Assembly (NCBI RefSeq): GCF_038397715.1
Contig: NZ_CP151633.1
Coordinates: 620,001-684,000 of the forward strand
Length of the DNA stretch: 64,000 nucleotides
Direction: 5' to 3'
DNA from: Microbacterium sp. LWO14-1.2
Lineage (GTDB): Bacteria; Actinomycetota; Actinomycetes; Actinomycetales; Microbacteriaceae
The position numbers were made by a program, and so were the translations under genes. How positions within the stretch are numbered: the stretch's first letter is position 1; each line of letters starts with the position of its first letter. Positions 44,790-53,122 of the stretch are shown in pieces. The notes below the pieces were generated by a model. It was not told the DNA's origin, did not search any database, and worked only from the letters and a program-made list of their open reading frames with translations.

Positions 44790-45563
44790 ATGAACGACTA
44801 CCTCGCCGACCTGTTCTCGCTGCACGGCCGCACGGCCGTCGTCACCGGCGGCAGTTCCGGCATCGGACGCGGCATCGCGACCGCGCTCGCCCGCGCCGGA
44901 GCGGCGACGGTGATCGTCGCCCGCGGCGAGGAGCGGATCGCGCGCACCGTGGCTGACCTGCAGGATGCCGGATGCCGTGCGGCCGGCGTCGTGGGCGATC
45001 TCGGCTCCCGCGACGGCATCCGGACTCTTGCGGAGGCCGCCGTGGAACCCTTCGGTGAGCCCGACATCCTCGTGAACTCCGCCGGCATCAACATCCGTCC
45101 GCCGTTCGCCGAGATCACCGAGGACGACTGGGATGCCACGATGACCGTGAACGCCCTCGCGCCCTTCCTGCTCGGACAGCGCTACGCGACCGGCATGGCC
45201 GAGCGCGGGTACGGCCGGCTCATCCACATCAGCTCGCAGCAGGCCCATCGGGCGTTCGTGTCGAGCGGCGTGTACGGCGCGTCGAAGGGCGCAGTGGAGT
45301 CCCTCATGCGCTCGGAGGCGGAGGCGTGGGGCGGCTCCGGTGTGACGAGCAACACGCTCGTGCCGGGATTCGTGCTCACACCGCTCAACGCGCGTCTGCA
45401 GGAGGATCCCGCGCAGATCGCCGCGCTCGCCGAGCGGACCATGATCGGCCGCAACGGCCTTCCCGAGGACTTCGCCGCCGCGGCGGTGTTCCTCGCCGGC
45501 GCGGGGTCGGCCTACATCACCGGACACTCGCTGTTCGTCGACGGCGGCCTCTCGGTCCACTGA
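44790..45563 (+). CDS. SDR-family NAD(P)-dependent oxidoreductase
   Basis: 257 residues. Rossmann TGGSSGIGRGIA (about 19-30), NSAG (near 95), the SSQQ strand with the catalytic Ser, YGASK active site, and AYITGHSLFVDGGLSVH end. The sequence resembles gluconate 5-dehydrogenase / 2-deoxy-D-gluconate 3-dehydrogenase-like SDRs, but the substrate is not assignable. It starts 34 nt after the glycosyltransferase stop and is probably co-transcribed with it. Confidence 0.87.
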   Translation: MNDYLADLFSLHGRTAVVTGGSSGIGRGIATALARAGAATVIVARGEERIARTVADLQDAGCRAAGVVGDLGSRDGIRTLAEAAVEPFGEPDILVNSAGINIRPPFAEITEDDWDATMTVNALAPFLLGQRYATGMAERGYGRLIHISSQQAHRAFVSSGVYGASKGAVESLMRSEAEAWGGSGVTSNTLVPGFVLTPLNARLQEDPAQIAALAERTMIGRNGLPEDFAAAAVFLAGAGSAYITGHSLFVDGGLSVH

Positions 45564-45617
45564 GACGTGGTCCGGGCCGCCACCCGAGAGCGCTGCCCGG
45601 GTGCATGCATGGGTCCG

Positions 45618-47675
45618 TCAGTGCGGCTCGGGGTACACCCGGTCGTCGGCCGGCGGCGCATCGAGCAGCGGTACGGACGCCGTGAGGGTGGCCACCGCAT
45701 CCTCGCCCGCGGAATCGTCGGGCGCTCGATCGGCGCGCCGTTCCGCGAGCGCGGCGCCGACGCCGCCGGTGACGGCCTGCTCGACCTCCGCCTCGGTGTC
45801 GAGCACGCGTGACGCGGCCACCTGCTGGGCGGCGAGCTCGGCGTAGAGGCCGCCGCGGGCCAGGAGCTCCGCGTGGGTGCCCGACTCGACGATCTGCCCC
45901 GCTTCGAGGACGTGGATGACGTCGGCCGACATCACCGTCGACAGCCGGTGCGCGATCGTGAGCGTCGTGCGCCCCTTCGCGGCCTCGTCGAGCGCCTCCT
46001 GGACGACGCGCTCCGACACCGTGTCGAGGGCGGAGGTCGCCTCGTCGAGCAGCAGCACCGGCGGATCCTTCAGCAGAACCCGCGCGATCGCGATGCGCTG
46101 CTTCTCGCCTCCGGAGAGGCGGTAGCCGCGCTCTCCCACGACGGTGTCGTAGCCCTGCTCGAAGCCCGCGATGATGTGGTGGATGTTGGCCGCCGTGCAC
46201 GCGGCGATCATCTCGTCCTCGGTCGCCCCGGGCTTCGCGTAGAGCAGGTTCTCGCGGATCGTCGCGTGGAAGAGGTAGGTCTCCTGCGAGACGATGCCGA
46301 CCTGGTCGATGATCGACTCCTGGGTGAGGGAGCGCACGTCGGCGCCGGCGAAGAGCACCGCGCCGCCGTGCGCCTCGTAGAGCCTCGGCGCCAGATAGAG
46401 GACGGTCGTCTTGCCCGCGCCCGACGGCCCGACGAAGGCGACGTGCTGCCCCGGCTCTGCGACGAAGGAGACCCCCTGCAGGGTGGGGCGCGCGTCCGCC
46501 GCCGCGTCGGGGTAGCGGAATACGACCTCGTCGAACTCGATCCGGCCGCGAGGACCGGGAGCCCTGGCCACGTCGATCGCGTCGGGGGCGTCCTGGATCT
46601 CGGGCACGAGATCCAGGTATTCGAAGATGCGGGCGAACAGCGCCGACGAGGTCTGCAGGTCGAGGGACACGCGCATCAGCCCCATGAGCGGCTGCAGGAG
46701 ACGCGCCTGCACGGTGGTGAAGGCGACGATCGTGCCGGCCGTGATCGCGCCGGTGCCGCCGGCGATCAGGTATCCGGAGACGAGGTAGATGATCGCGGGG
46801 ACACTGGCCATGATGACCTGCACGACCGCGAAGAAGCCCTGGCCGCTCATCGCACGCCGCACCTGCAGGACGACCTGGTTGCGGTTCTCCGCCTGATACC
46901 GGGCCGACTCGGTGCGCTGCCTGTTGAAGGCCTTCGACAGCAGCATCCCCGAGACGCTCAGCGTCTCCTGTGTGATCGAGGTCAGCTCGGAGAGCGACTC
47001 CTGCGTCTCGCCCGCGATGCGCGCCCGCACCTGACCGACCCGCCGCTGCACGATGATGAGGAACGGCATGAGCACGACGGCGATCAGGGTGAGCCGCCAG
47101 TCGATGAGGATCATGGCGACGAGCGACGCGATGACGGTGACCACGTTGCCGAGGATGCTGGTGACGGTGTTCGTGAGCACGCCGGAGACGCCGCCCACGT
47201 CGTTCTGCAGCCGCGACTGGATCACGCCGGTCTTCGTGCGCGTGAAGAATCCGAGCTCCATCGCCTGCAGGTGCTCGAAGAGTCGCACGCGCAGATCACC
47301 CGTCACGCTGTTGCCCACGGTCGACGTGAGCCAGGTCTGCGCGACGCCGAGCACCGCCGAGAGGAGGAAGAGGCCGATCATGCCGCCCACGAGCCACCCG
47401 AGCAGCGACAGCTGCGGGCCGCCGCCGTCGACCGGGAAGAGCGCGTCGTCGAAGATGCGCTGCACCAGCAGGGGCGGGATGACGGCGATGCCCGCGCCCA
47501 CCACCACGAGGACGCCGGTCACAGCGATGCGCCAGCGGTACGGGCGGAACAGCGCGATCACGCGGCCGCCGAGCCCGTTGATGCGCGGCGCTTCGGCGTT
47601 CATGCGGCGCTGCGCCGCCTCGTCGACGCCGCGGAAGCCTCCGCCGCGCCCTCCCATACCGCCGCCCATGCTCAT
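45618..47675 (-). CDS. ABC-type exporter half-transporter (multidrug/lipid MsbA-like)
   Basis: 685 residues, TM domain of six helices (about 45-345) fused to an ATPase domain with Walker A GPSGAGKTT (near 440), signature LSGGEKQRIAIARVLLKD, Walker B LLLDEATSALD and switch IAHRLSTV. The N-terminus is Gly/Met-rich (MSMGGGMGGRGGG) and the C-terminus has a long acidic tail. Works as a homodimer or with a partner to export drugs or lipids. The ATG at 47675 has a TACGCT -10 box 6 nt upstream. Confidence 0.9.
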   Translation of the reverse strand: MSMGGGMGGRGGGFRGVDEAAQRRMNAEAPRINGLGGRVIALFRPYRWRIAVTGVLVVVGAGIAVIPPLLVQRIFDDALFPVDGGGPQLSLLGWLVGGMIGLFLLSAVLGVAQTWLTSTVGNSVTGDLRVRLFEHLQAMELGFFTRTKTGVIQSRLQNDVGGVSGVLTNTVTSILGNVVTVIASLVAMILIDWRLTLIAVVLMPFLIIVQRRVGQVRARIAGETQESLSELTSITQETLSVSGMLLSKAFNRQRTESARYQAENRNQVVLQVRRAMSGQGFFAVVQVIMASVPAIIYLVSGYLIAGGTGAITAGTIVAFTTVQARLLQPLMGLMRVSLDLQTSSALFARIFEYLDLVPEIQDAPDAIDVARAPGPRGRIEFDEVVFRYPDAAADARPTLQGVSFVAEPGQHVAFVGPSGAGKTTVLYLAPRLYEAHGGAVLFAGADVRSLTQESIIDQVGIVSQETYLFHATIRENLLYAKPGATEDEMIAACTAANIHHIIAGFEQGYDTVVGERGYRLSGGEKQRIAIARVLLKDPPVLLLDEATSALDTVSERVVQEALDEAAKGRTTLTIAHRLSTVMSADVIHVLEAGQIVESGTHAELLARGGLYAELAAQQVAASRVLDTEAEVEQAVTGGVGAALAERRADRAPDDSAGEDAVATLTASVPLLDAPPADDRVYPEPH

Positions 47676-47681
47676 GTCGCC

Positions 47682-47687
47682 AGCGTA
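47682..47687 (-). promoter_or_regulatory. -10 box of the ABC exporter (leaderless type)
   Basis: TACGCT on the minus strand, 6 nt (GGCGAC) before the ATG at 47675. Confidence 0.55.
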
Positions 47688-47783
47688 GTCAGCGCCGACG
47701 ACACCGGGCCCGGATCGGCCGGCTCCGCTCTCCGCCGAGAGCGGATTCACCCGGATGCGGAATGGAATGTCCGAACCTGACGT

Positions 47784-47789
47784 TACGCT
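47784..47789 (+). promoter_or_regulatory. -10 box of the DHA2-family MFS gene
   Basis: TACGCT on the plus strand, giving a leader of about 50 nt that includes the AGGAGG ribosome site at 47833. Confidence 0.4.
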
Positions 47790-47845
47790 GAATGGTCCCC
47801 GCGCACTCGCGCACCCTCCCTCTTCCGCGCCTAGGAGGCCGCCGC

Positions 47846-49321
47846 ATGTCTGCCGTCGACACCGGTTCCATCACCACGCCCCCTCCCGCAGCGAGGGGCG
47901 AGATCGCGCGCAGCGACATGCGCGTCATCTGGCTGCTCCTCGTGGCCGCGTTCGTCGCCATCCTCAATGAGACGACGATGGGTATCGCGATCCCGCACCT
48001 CAACGCCGACCTCGGCATCCCGCCCGAGCTCGGCCAGTGGCTCACCAGCGCGTTCATGCTGACCATGGCCGTCGTGATCCCGACCACCGGTTTCATCCTG
48101 CAGCGCTTCACGACCCGGCAGGTGTTCATCGCCGCGATGACCGCGTTCTCGCTGGGAACCCTGGTCGCCCTGGTCGCACCCGGCTTCGCCGTGCTGCTGG
48201 CCGGCCGCGTGATCCAGGCTGCCGGTACCGGCATCATGATGCCGTTGCTGATGACCACGATCATGAACGTCGTCCCGCCGCAGTCGCGTGGCCGCATGAT
48301 GGGGCGCGTCGGCCTCGTCATCTCCCTCGCTCCGGCGATCGGCCCGACCCTCGCGGGCGCCGTGCTCGAGACGCTGAACTGGCGAGCTCTGTTCGCCATC
48401 ATCCTGCCGATCGCGCTCATCTCGCTCGTCATCGGCGTGAAGTGGATGACGAACCTCGGCGAGACGCGTGTCGTGCCGCTCGACGTGCTCTCGATCCCGC
48501 TCGCCGCACTCGGCTTCGGCGGCATCGTCTTCGGCCTCAGCCAGTTCGGCGGCGAGGGCGGCTCGGGCGAGGCAGCCGGTATCACCGCACTCGTCGTCGG
48601 CGCTGTCGCGCTCGGTCTCTTCGTGTGGCGTCAGCTCGTCCTGCAGCGCGTCGACGACGCCCTGCTCGACCTTCGCGTCTTCCGCTCCGTGAACTTCACG
48701 TTCTCGGTCATCATCATGACGATCCTCGCGCTGTCGATGTTCGGCACCCTCACCCTGCTCCCGCAGTACCTGCAGAACGTCGCAGGTCTGAACGCGCTCG
48801 AGTCCGGCCTCATCCTGCTACCGGGGTCGGTGCTGATGGGTCTGCTCGGTCCGGTCATGGGCCGCATCTACGATGCGAAGGGCACGCGCCCGCTGCTCAT
48901 CCCGGGCACGATCCTGGTCTCAGCATCGCTGTTCTTCTACTCGACGGTCGGCGAGCACACGGTCTTCTGGGTGCTCATCCTCGTTCAGGCCGCGATGTCG
49001 GTCGGCCTCGCGATGTCGTTCACGCCGCTGTTCTCCGCCTCGCTCGGCTCGCTCGACCGGTCGCTCTACTCCCACGGCTCCGCGGTGCTCAACACACTGC
49101 AGCAGGTGGGTGGCGCGGCCGGCGTCGCCCTGCTCACGGTGACGTACTCGTCGATCCTGCACGCGGGTGAGAGCGAGGGTCTGACGACCGCCGTCGCCGG
49201 AGCACCGGGCGCGCGCATGGCGTTCCTCATCGCGGCGATCATCTCCCTGGCCGCGGTCGTTCTCAGCGCGTTCGTGCGCAAGCCCGCCGAGGAGCCGTCC
49301 GGCTTCCACGGCGGCCACTGA
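47846..49321 (+). CDS. DHA2-family MFS drug exporter
   Basis: 491 residues and about 14 helices (EmrB/LmrB/QacA type). It opens VIWLLLVAAFVAILNETTMGIAIPHL and has the motif C region in AAGTGIMMPLLMTTIMN, plus GRVGLVISLAPAIGPTLAG. Proton-driven export of drugs or metabolites is the family role; the substrate is unknown. The ATG follows AGGAGG with 7-nt spacing. Divergent from the ABC exporter; a perfect 21-bp terminator follows. Confidence 0.9.
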   Translation: MSAVDTGSITTPPPAARGEIARSDMRVIWLLLVAAFVAILNETTMGIAIPHLNADLGIPPELGQWLTSAFMLTMAVVIPTTGFILQRFTTRQVFIAAMTAFSLGTLVALVAPGFAVLLAGRVIQAAGTGIMMPLLMTTIMNVVPPQSRGRMMGRVGLVISLAPAIGPTLAGAVLETLNWRALFAIILPIALISLVIGVKWMTNLGETRVVPLDVLSIPLAALGFGGIVFGLSQFGGEGGSGEAAGITALVVGAVALGLFVWRQLVLQRVDDALLDLRVFRSVNFTFSVIIMTILALSMFGTLTLLPQYLQNVAGLNALESGLILLPGSVLMGLLGPVMGRIYDAKGTRPLLIPGTILVSASLFFYSTVGEHTVFWVLILVQAAMSVGLAMSFTPLFSASLGSLDRSLYSHGSAVLNTLQQVGGAAGVALLTVTYSSILHAGESEGLTTAVAGAPGARMAFLIAAIISLAAVVLSAFVRKPAEEPSGFHGGH

Positions 49322-49336
49322 TCATCGATACCCACG

Positions 49337-49385
49337 ATCGCCGAGACCCCCGCCTGCTGACGTCGCAGGCGGGGGTCTCGGCGAT
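49337..49385. terminator. bidirectional terminator after the MFS gene
   Basis: Perfect 21-bp stem (left arm 49337-49357, right arm 49365-49385) with a 7-nt loop, between the MFS gene and the convergent 49-aa gene. Confidence 0.85.
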
Positions 49386-49427
49386 GCAGCGGGTGGCCGT
49401 CGGCAGAAAGTGTGCGGGCCGGACTCG

Positions 49428-49577
49428 CTACTGCTTCTTGGGCGCCGGGAAGTGGCAGACGCCGCCGCTGCAGTAGCCGACGCTGTCGTCGGCGTCGTCC
49501 AGGAGGTTCAGGGCGCCGGGCAGCGGCGACAGCGCAGGGCGCTGCTCGTGCTCTGCGGGTTCCTGTGTGGTGGCCAT
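49428..49577 (-). CDS. small hypothetical protein, 49 residues
   Basis: MATTQEPAEHEQ... ending in the compact block DDADDSVGYCSGGVCHFPAP before KKQ. The CxxxxC pair in YCSGGVCHF could bind a metal or form a disulfide. I do not recognise the family. The case for a real gene: a TACCAT -10 box 6 nt before the ATG (the leaderless pattern of its neighbours), no rival reading frame, and a terminator shared with the MFS gene. Earlier ATG starts are not seen in frame. Confidence 0.65.
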   Translation of the reverse strand: MATTQEPAEHEQRPALSPLPGALNLLDDADDSVGYCSGGVCHFPAPKKQ

Positions 49578-49583
49578 CCCTCG

Positions 49584-49589
49584 ATGGTA
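49584..49589 (-). promoter_or_regulatory. -10 box of the 49-residue gene (leaderless type)
   Basis: TACCAT on the minus strand, 6 nt (CGAGGG) before the ATG at 49577. Confidence 0.5.
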
Positions 49590-49694
49590 CGCCTGCTGCG
49601 CACTGTCGGCGCCGTTCGCGCCTACGTGACCGGTCGCCGACCGCATACCGGCCCGGCGGCTGTCAACCGCCAGGGAATCGACAGCCCTCTCCCC

Positions 49695-49700
49695 TAGCGT
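49695..49700 (+). promoter_or_regulatory. -10 box of the acyltransferase gene (leaderless type)
   Basis: TAGCGT, 6 nt (TGGAGC) before the ATG at 49707. Confidence 0.5.
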
Positions 49701-49706
49701 TGGAGC

Positions 49707-50306
49707 ATGGTGACCCGACTCCTCGCCCGCCTCTATTGGGCGCTCAGCCGCTGGACCCTGACCGTCGAGGCGGTGCCCACCCGCCCGACCGTGCTGATCG
49801 GCGCTCCGCACACCTCCAACTGGGACTTCGTGCTCATGCTCGCGATCGCGTGGCGCCTCGGCATCGACGTGCGCTGGCTGGGCAAGAGCAGCCTGTTCCG
49901 AGGGTGGCGGGGTCCGATCATGCGTCGCCTCGGCGGCATCCCCGTGGATCGCTCCGACCCCGCGCGCGTGGTCGGCGACGTGGTCGCGCGCGTGCATCAG
50001 GGCGAGGTGTTCGGTCTCGTCGTCACGCCCGACGGCACCCGCAGCGCGACGGGGTACTGGAAATCGGGTTTCTACCGGATAGCCCGCGAAACCGGAATGC
50101 CGGTGACGCTCGGGTTCGTCGACCGCACTACGATGACCACGGGTCTCGGGCCGACCATCGAGCTGACCGGCGACGTCGGCGCCGACATGGACCGCATCCG
50201 CGCCTTCTACTCCGACAAGGCCGGCCTGCGCCCCGAACGCCGCCGTGAGCCGAGGCTTCGTGAAGAGCCCGGTCAGACGCCCTTCTCTGTCTCCGACCGC
50301 GCGTAG
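49707..50306 (+). CDS. 1-acylglycerol-3-phosphate acyltransferase-like (PlsC-family) protein
   Basis: 199 residues. The acyltransferase block I is APHTSNWDFVLML (His...Asp spaced by four residues as in HxxxxD), GKSSLFRG is block II-like, VTPDGTRSATGYWKSGFYRIA is block III/IV (Gly-Thr-Arg). Shorter than typical PlsC and cytosolic or peripheral. The family acylates lysophosphatidate or related glycerolipids; the substrate here is not certain. The last 34 bp overlap a small minus-strand gene. Confidence 0.85.
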   Translation: MVTRLLARLYWALSRWTLTVEAVPTRPTVLIGAPHTSNWDFVLMLAIAWRLGIDVRWLGKSSLFRGWRGPIMRRLGGIPVDRSDPARVVGDVVARVHQGEVFGLVVTPDGTRSATGYWKSGFYRIARETGMPVTLGFVDRTTMTTGLGPTIELTGDVGADMDRIRAFYSDKAGLRPERRREPRLREEPGQTPFSVSDRA

Positions 50307-50473
50307 TCGAGGTCGTCGTCTGTCAGCGTCTCCGCCATGCCGACGACCGCACCGGTGATCTCGCGGATCTCCTCGCGGGCGATCTCGCCCACGTGCGGCG
50401 CGTGCTCGAAGACGGCGAGTCTCGCCTCCTCGGAGAGGTCGTTCCACCACTCCCTGATCGGCGGCAGAGTCAT
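50273..50473 (-). CDS. small hypothetical protein, 66 residues
   Basis: MTLPPIREWWNDLSEEARLAVF... a mostly helical, acidic protein (about 15 acidic residues) with no membrane segment or Cys. The ATG follows GGAGG at good spacing, which supports translation. It overlaps the end of the convergent acyltransferase gene by 34 bp. Family not recognised; function unknown. Confidence 0.6.
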   Translation of the reverse strand: MTLPPIREWWNDLSEEARLAVFEHAPHVGEIAREEIREITGAVVGMAETLTDDDLDYARSETEKGV

Positions 50474-50557
50474 CGGCGACCTCCGTCCACGGGTGCGGCC
50501 TCGCTGGCCGGGTCAAGAGCCTGGACACCGGGAATCCCGTACCGGGAGACTGTTGCC

Positions 50558-51082
50558 ATGAACCCGGAAGACCGCCCGCTGCACCCGATCGAACGCGATG
50601 ACCGCAGGGACGGTCGGGACGAGACGGCCAACGAGCGCGCGGACCGCAACTGGGACGAGCTCCTGCAGGAGCTGCGGGTCATGCAGACCGGTACGCAGAT
50701 CCTCACCGGCTTCCTCCTCGCGGTCGCGTTCCAACCTCGTTTCGAGGACATGGATGCCTTCCAGCGCGACGTGTACGTCGTGCTCGTCGGCCTGGCCGCC
50801 CTCGCGACCATCCTCGCACTCGCACCGGTCGGGATGCACAGGGCCCTCTTCGGGCGCCAGCGCAAGCCGCAGCTCGTGCGGGTGGCCGCGCGCATCGTGC
50901 GGATCGATCTGATCGTCATCGCCGCGCTCACGGTCGGCGTGACGACGCTCATCATCGATTTCACCGTCAACCGCACGGCCGGTCTCGTCGCGCTCATCGC
51001 GTCGGTCGTGGTGATCGCCGCCCTGTGGGTCGCGATGCCGACACTCGTGCGACGGGCTCGGAACGACATCCGCGAGGGATGA
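50558..51082 (+). CDS. DUF6328 family membrane protein
   Basis: 174 residues. A polar N-terminus with RADRNWDELLQELRVMQTG, then four membrane helices (about 49-63, 75-92, 113-131, 141-160) with GFLLAVAFQPRFEDMDAFQ and APVGMHRALFG. These blocks match DUF6328, an actinobacterial membrane family without known function. The ATG has a GGGAG-type ribosome site. Convergent with dps; 33 bp between the stops. Confidence 0.8.
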   Translation: MNPEDRPLHPIERDDRRDGRDETANERADRNWDELLQELRVMQTGTQILTGFLLAVAFQPRFEDMDAFQRDVYVVLVGLAALATILALAPVGMHRALFGRQRKPQLVRVAARIVRIDLIVIAALTVGVTTLIIDFTVNRTAGLVALIASVVVIAALWVAMPTLVRRARNDIREG

Positions 51083-51115
51083 GTCCGAGCCCGCCGCACG
51101 GTGATGTGTGTTGCG

Positions 51116-51658
51116 TCAGCTGCCCGCGGGGGTGCGGTTCTCCGCGCTGACCATCCACGCGAACTGCTCGAGGCTCTCGAGCACGGCGTGCAGGATGTCG
51201 GCCGAGGTGGGGTCCTCCTCGTCGACGGCGTCGTGCACATCGCGCATGGTACCGATGGCGGCCTCCAGGCGTGCGGTGATGAGGTCGATCGTGTCCTCGG
51301 TCGACACCTCGCCCATGGGGAAGGCCGGAAGGGAGGTCGTCTCCGCGATCGTGTCGGTGCGCCCGTCGGGAACGGCGTGCAGCGCGCGCATGCGCTCGGC
51401 GACCGTGTCGCTGAACGTCCGGGCGGCGTCGATGATCTCGTCGAGCTGGCGGTGGGTGTCGCGGAAGTTGCGTCCGACGACGTTCCAGTGCGCCTGCTTG
51501 CCCTGCAGCGACAGCTCGATCAGGTCGACCAGCACGGTCTGCAGGTTCGCCGCGAGCGTGGGCGACGCGGTGAATCCCTTCTCCGCGTTCTGACGACGGG
51601 TGGTCTTCGCTCCGCGCTTGTTCGTCGTGGTGCCTGTGGTGCTCTTCTTCTCAGCCAT
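51116..51658 (-). CDS. dps: Dps-family DNA-binding/ferritin-like protein
   Basis: 180 residues. Lys/Thr/Arg-rich N-terminal tail (about 1-28) of the DNA-binding type, then the four-helix ferritin fold with the ferroxidase block LQGKQAHWNVVGRNFRDTHRQLDEI, which has the characteristic His and Asp/Glu. It stores iron and protects DNA from peroxide. The start follows AGGAGG. No visible OxyR/PerR box was recognised. Confidence 0.93.
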   Translation of the reverse strand: MAEKKSTTGTTTNKRGAKTTRRQNAEKGFTASPTLAANLQTVLVDLIELSLQGKQAHWNVVGRNFRDTHRQLDEIIDAARTFSDTVAERMRALHAVPDGRTDTIAETTSLPAFPMGEVSTEDTIDLITARLEAAIGTMRDVHDAVDEEDPTSADILHAVLESLEQFAWMVSAENRTPAGS

Positions 51659-51760
51659 GTGTGTCCTCCTGGCGGCGACGATAGCCCGGATGGGCCGCCG
51701 GGATCGAGGGGGTTGACACCCGCTCCCCGCACCGCCGATGGTGGCGTGCGGAGGTCACGA

Positions 51761-52270
51761 ATGACAGACACGAACGACCAGATCGAGATCGCGCCGCTCC
51801 GCGCCGAGGACGCCGGGGAGGTGATGACTCTGCAGCGCGCCGCGTTCGTCTCGGAAGCACAGATCTACGGCAGCGCCGACATGCCGCCGCTGACGCAGAC
51901 GCTGGCCGAGGTCGAGGCGGAGCTTCGCTCCGGGTCGGGCCTCGGCGCGCGGGTCGGCGGTCGGCTGGTGGGGGCGATCCGCTTCGCGGAGGACGAGCGG
52001 ATGCTGTTGATCGGCCGGATCGCGATCGCGCCCGACATGCAGGGAGAGGGCATCGGTCGAACGCTGCTGTCGGCCGCCGAGGAGGCGTCGTCGGCAGAGA
52101 CCGCCGAGCTGTTCACGGGCAGCCTGAGCGAGGCGAACATCCGCCTGTACGAGGCGTGCGGGTATGTCGAGAGCGCCCGCATCCCGCAGGGCGACGGCAC
52201 CGACCAGGTGTTCCTGCGCAAAACTCTGCATCCGGTGGGAGAACCCTCCGAACCGGGCGCGTCGGGTTGA
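51761..52270 (+). CDS. GNAT-family N-acetyltransferase
   Basis: 169 residues. The acetyl-CoA motif A is LLIGRIAIAPDMQGEGIGRTLLSAAEEAS, and NIRLYEACGYVES is motif B. N-terminal IEIAPLRAEDAGEVMTLQRAAF is typical. The acceptor cannot be read from sequence. Start ATG after GGAGG. Divergent from dps. Confidence 0.87.
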   Translation: MTDTNDQIEIAPLRAEDAGEVMTLQRAAFVSEAQIYGSADMPPLTQTLAEVEAELRSGSGLGARVGGRLVGAIRFAEDERMLLIGRIAIAPDMQGEGIGRTLLSAAEEASSAETAELFTGSLSEANIRLYEACGYVESARIPQGDGTDQVFLRKTLHPVGEPSEPGASG

Positions 52271-52346
52271 TCCTGCCCGTGGGGTTCGGCATCGTGGCCC
52301 GGACACGTCGCGACCGCCTCGTGTCCGCTACCGGAAGGAGAGTCTC

Positions 52347-52646
52347 GTGCTCACCCTCACCGACAACGCAACCGCCATCGTGAACACCCTCGTCAGCCGT
52401 CAGACCGACGCCGCAGACGCCGGTCTCCGCATCCACTCGACGCCCGATCCCGGCCCCGACGGCGGCGCCCGCCTCGCGGTTCTCGTCGCACCCGATCCGG
52501 AGCCGGCCGACCAGGTCGTCGAGGTCTCGGGCACCCGTCTCTTCCTCGACGAGACCGCTGCGGCCGCGCTCGACGACAAGGTGCTCGACGCCGGCGTCGA
52601 TGACGAGGGCGCGGTGTCTTTCGCCGTGCTCAGCCAGGTCGCCTGA
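52347..52646 (+). CDS. HesB/IscA-like protein lacking the cluster cysteines
   Basis: 99 residues with the fold pattern of A-type Fe-S proteins: LTLTDNATAIVNTLVSRQ helix, GLRIHSTPDP...GARLAVLVAPDPEPADQVVEVSGTRLFLDETAAAAL, then LDDKVLDAGVDDEGAVSFAVL. No cysteine occurs anywhere, so the classical CxnCGC cluster ligands are missing. It cannot be an ordinary Fe-S carrier; this degenerate HesB-like form is known in actinobacteria. Function unknown. GTG start after AAGGAG. Confidence 0.75.
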   Translation: MLTLTDNATAIVNTLVSRQTDAADAGLRIHSTPDPGPDGGARLAVLVAPDPEPADQVVEVSGTRLFLDETAAAALDDKVLDAGVDDEGAVSFAVLSQVA

Positions 52647-52734
52647 CCTCACCGGCTTCATCACGGATGCCGCGGCTCGTCGAGCCGCGGCATCCGCGCG
52701 TCCGGGGCGCGGCGCACCCGACGGGCACGTCGCG

Positions 52735-52740
52735 TAGGTT
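52735..52740 (+). promoter_or_regulatory. -10 box of the LysR-HTH gene
   Basis: TAGGTT, about 37 nt before the ATG at 52778. A GAGGAGG ribosome site lies in the leader. Confidence 0.4.
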
Positions 52741-52777
52741 GGGAGGAGACCGAGCACCGCCGAGGAGGCGAACCCGA

Positions 52778-53122
52778 ATGAAGATCGCGCTGCTGCGCCG
52801 TTACGTGGTGCTCGCCGAGACGCTGCACTTCCCCCGGGCGGCCGCACAGCTCGGCATCCCCCTGGCTTCGCTGTACACGTCGCTCGACAAGCTCGAAGCA
52901 GAGGTCGGGCACACACTCGTGAACCGTGAGGGCACCCCGCGGCTGACGAACGTCGGCACTCTGTTCCTTGCAGAGGCGCAGGCCGCGGTCGCCGCCGCTC
53001 CCCCGCCCGCGCCGAAGACCGTGGCGCCGGCCGGCGGCAAGGCGAAGGCGTCGAAGGGCAAGGGACGCGCGCCGATCGTCAAGGGACAGCCGAAGCCTTA
53101 CAAGAAGCGTCAGGGCCGCTGA
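52778..53122 (+). CDS. stand-alone LysR-type HTH protein with lysine-rich tail
   Basis: 114 residues. The first 65 are a good LysR DNA-binding domain: LLRRYVVLAETLHFPRAAAQ, then the recognition helix region PLASLYTSLDKLEAEVGHTLV and NREGTPRLTNVG. The LysR effector domain (about 200 residues) is absent. Instead there is an Ala/Pro stretch and a strongly basic tail ending KPYKKRQGR. The gene ends at a natural stop, with no frameshift remnant of the effector domain downstream. It could act as a small DNA-binding, possibly nucleoid-associated, protein. ATG follows GAGGAGG. Confidence 0.8.
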   Translation: MKIALLRRYVVLAETLHFPRAAAQLGIPLASLYTSLDKLEAEVGHTLVNREGTPRLTNVGTLFLAEAQAAVAAAPPPAPKTVAPAGGKAKASKGKGRAPIVKGQPKPYKKRQGR

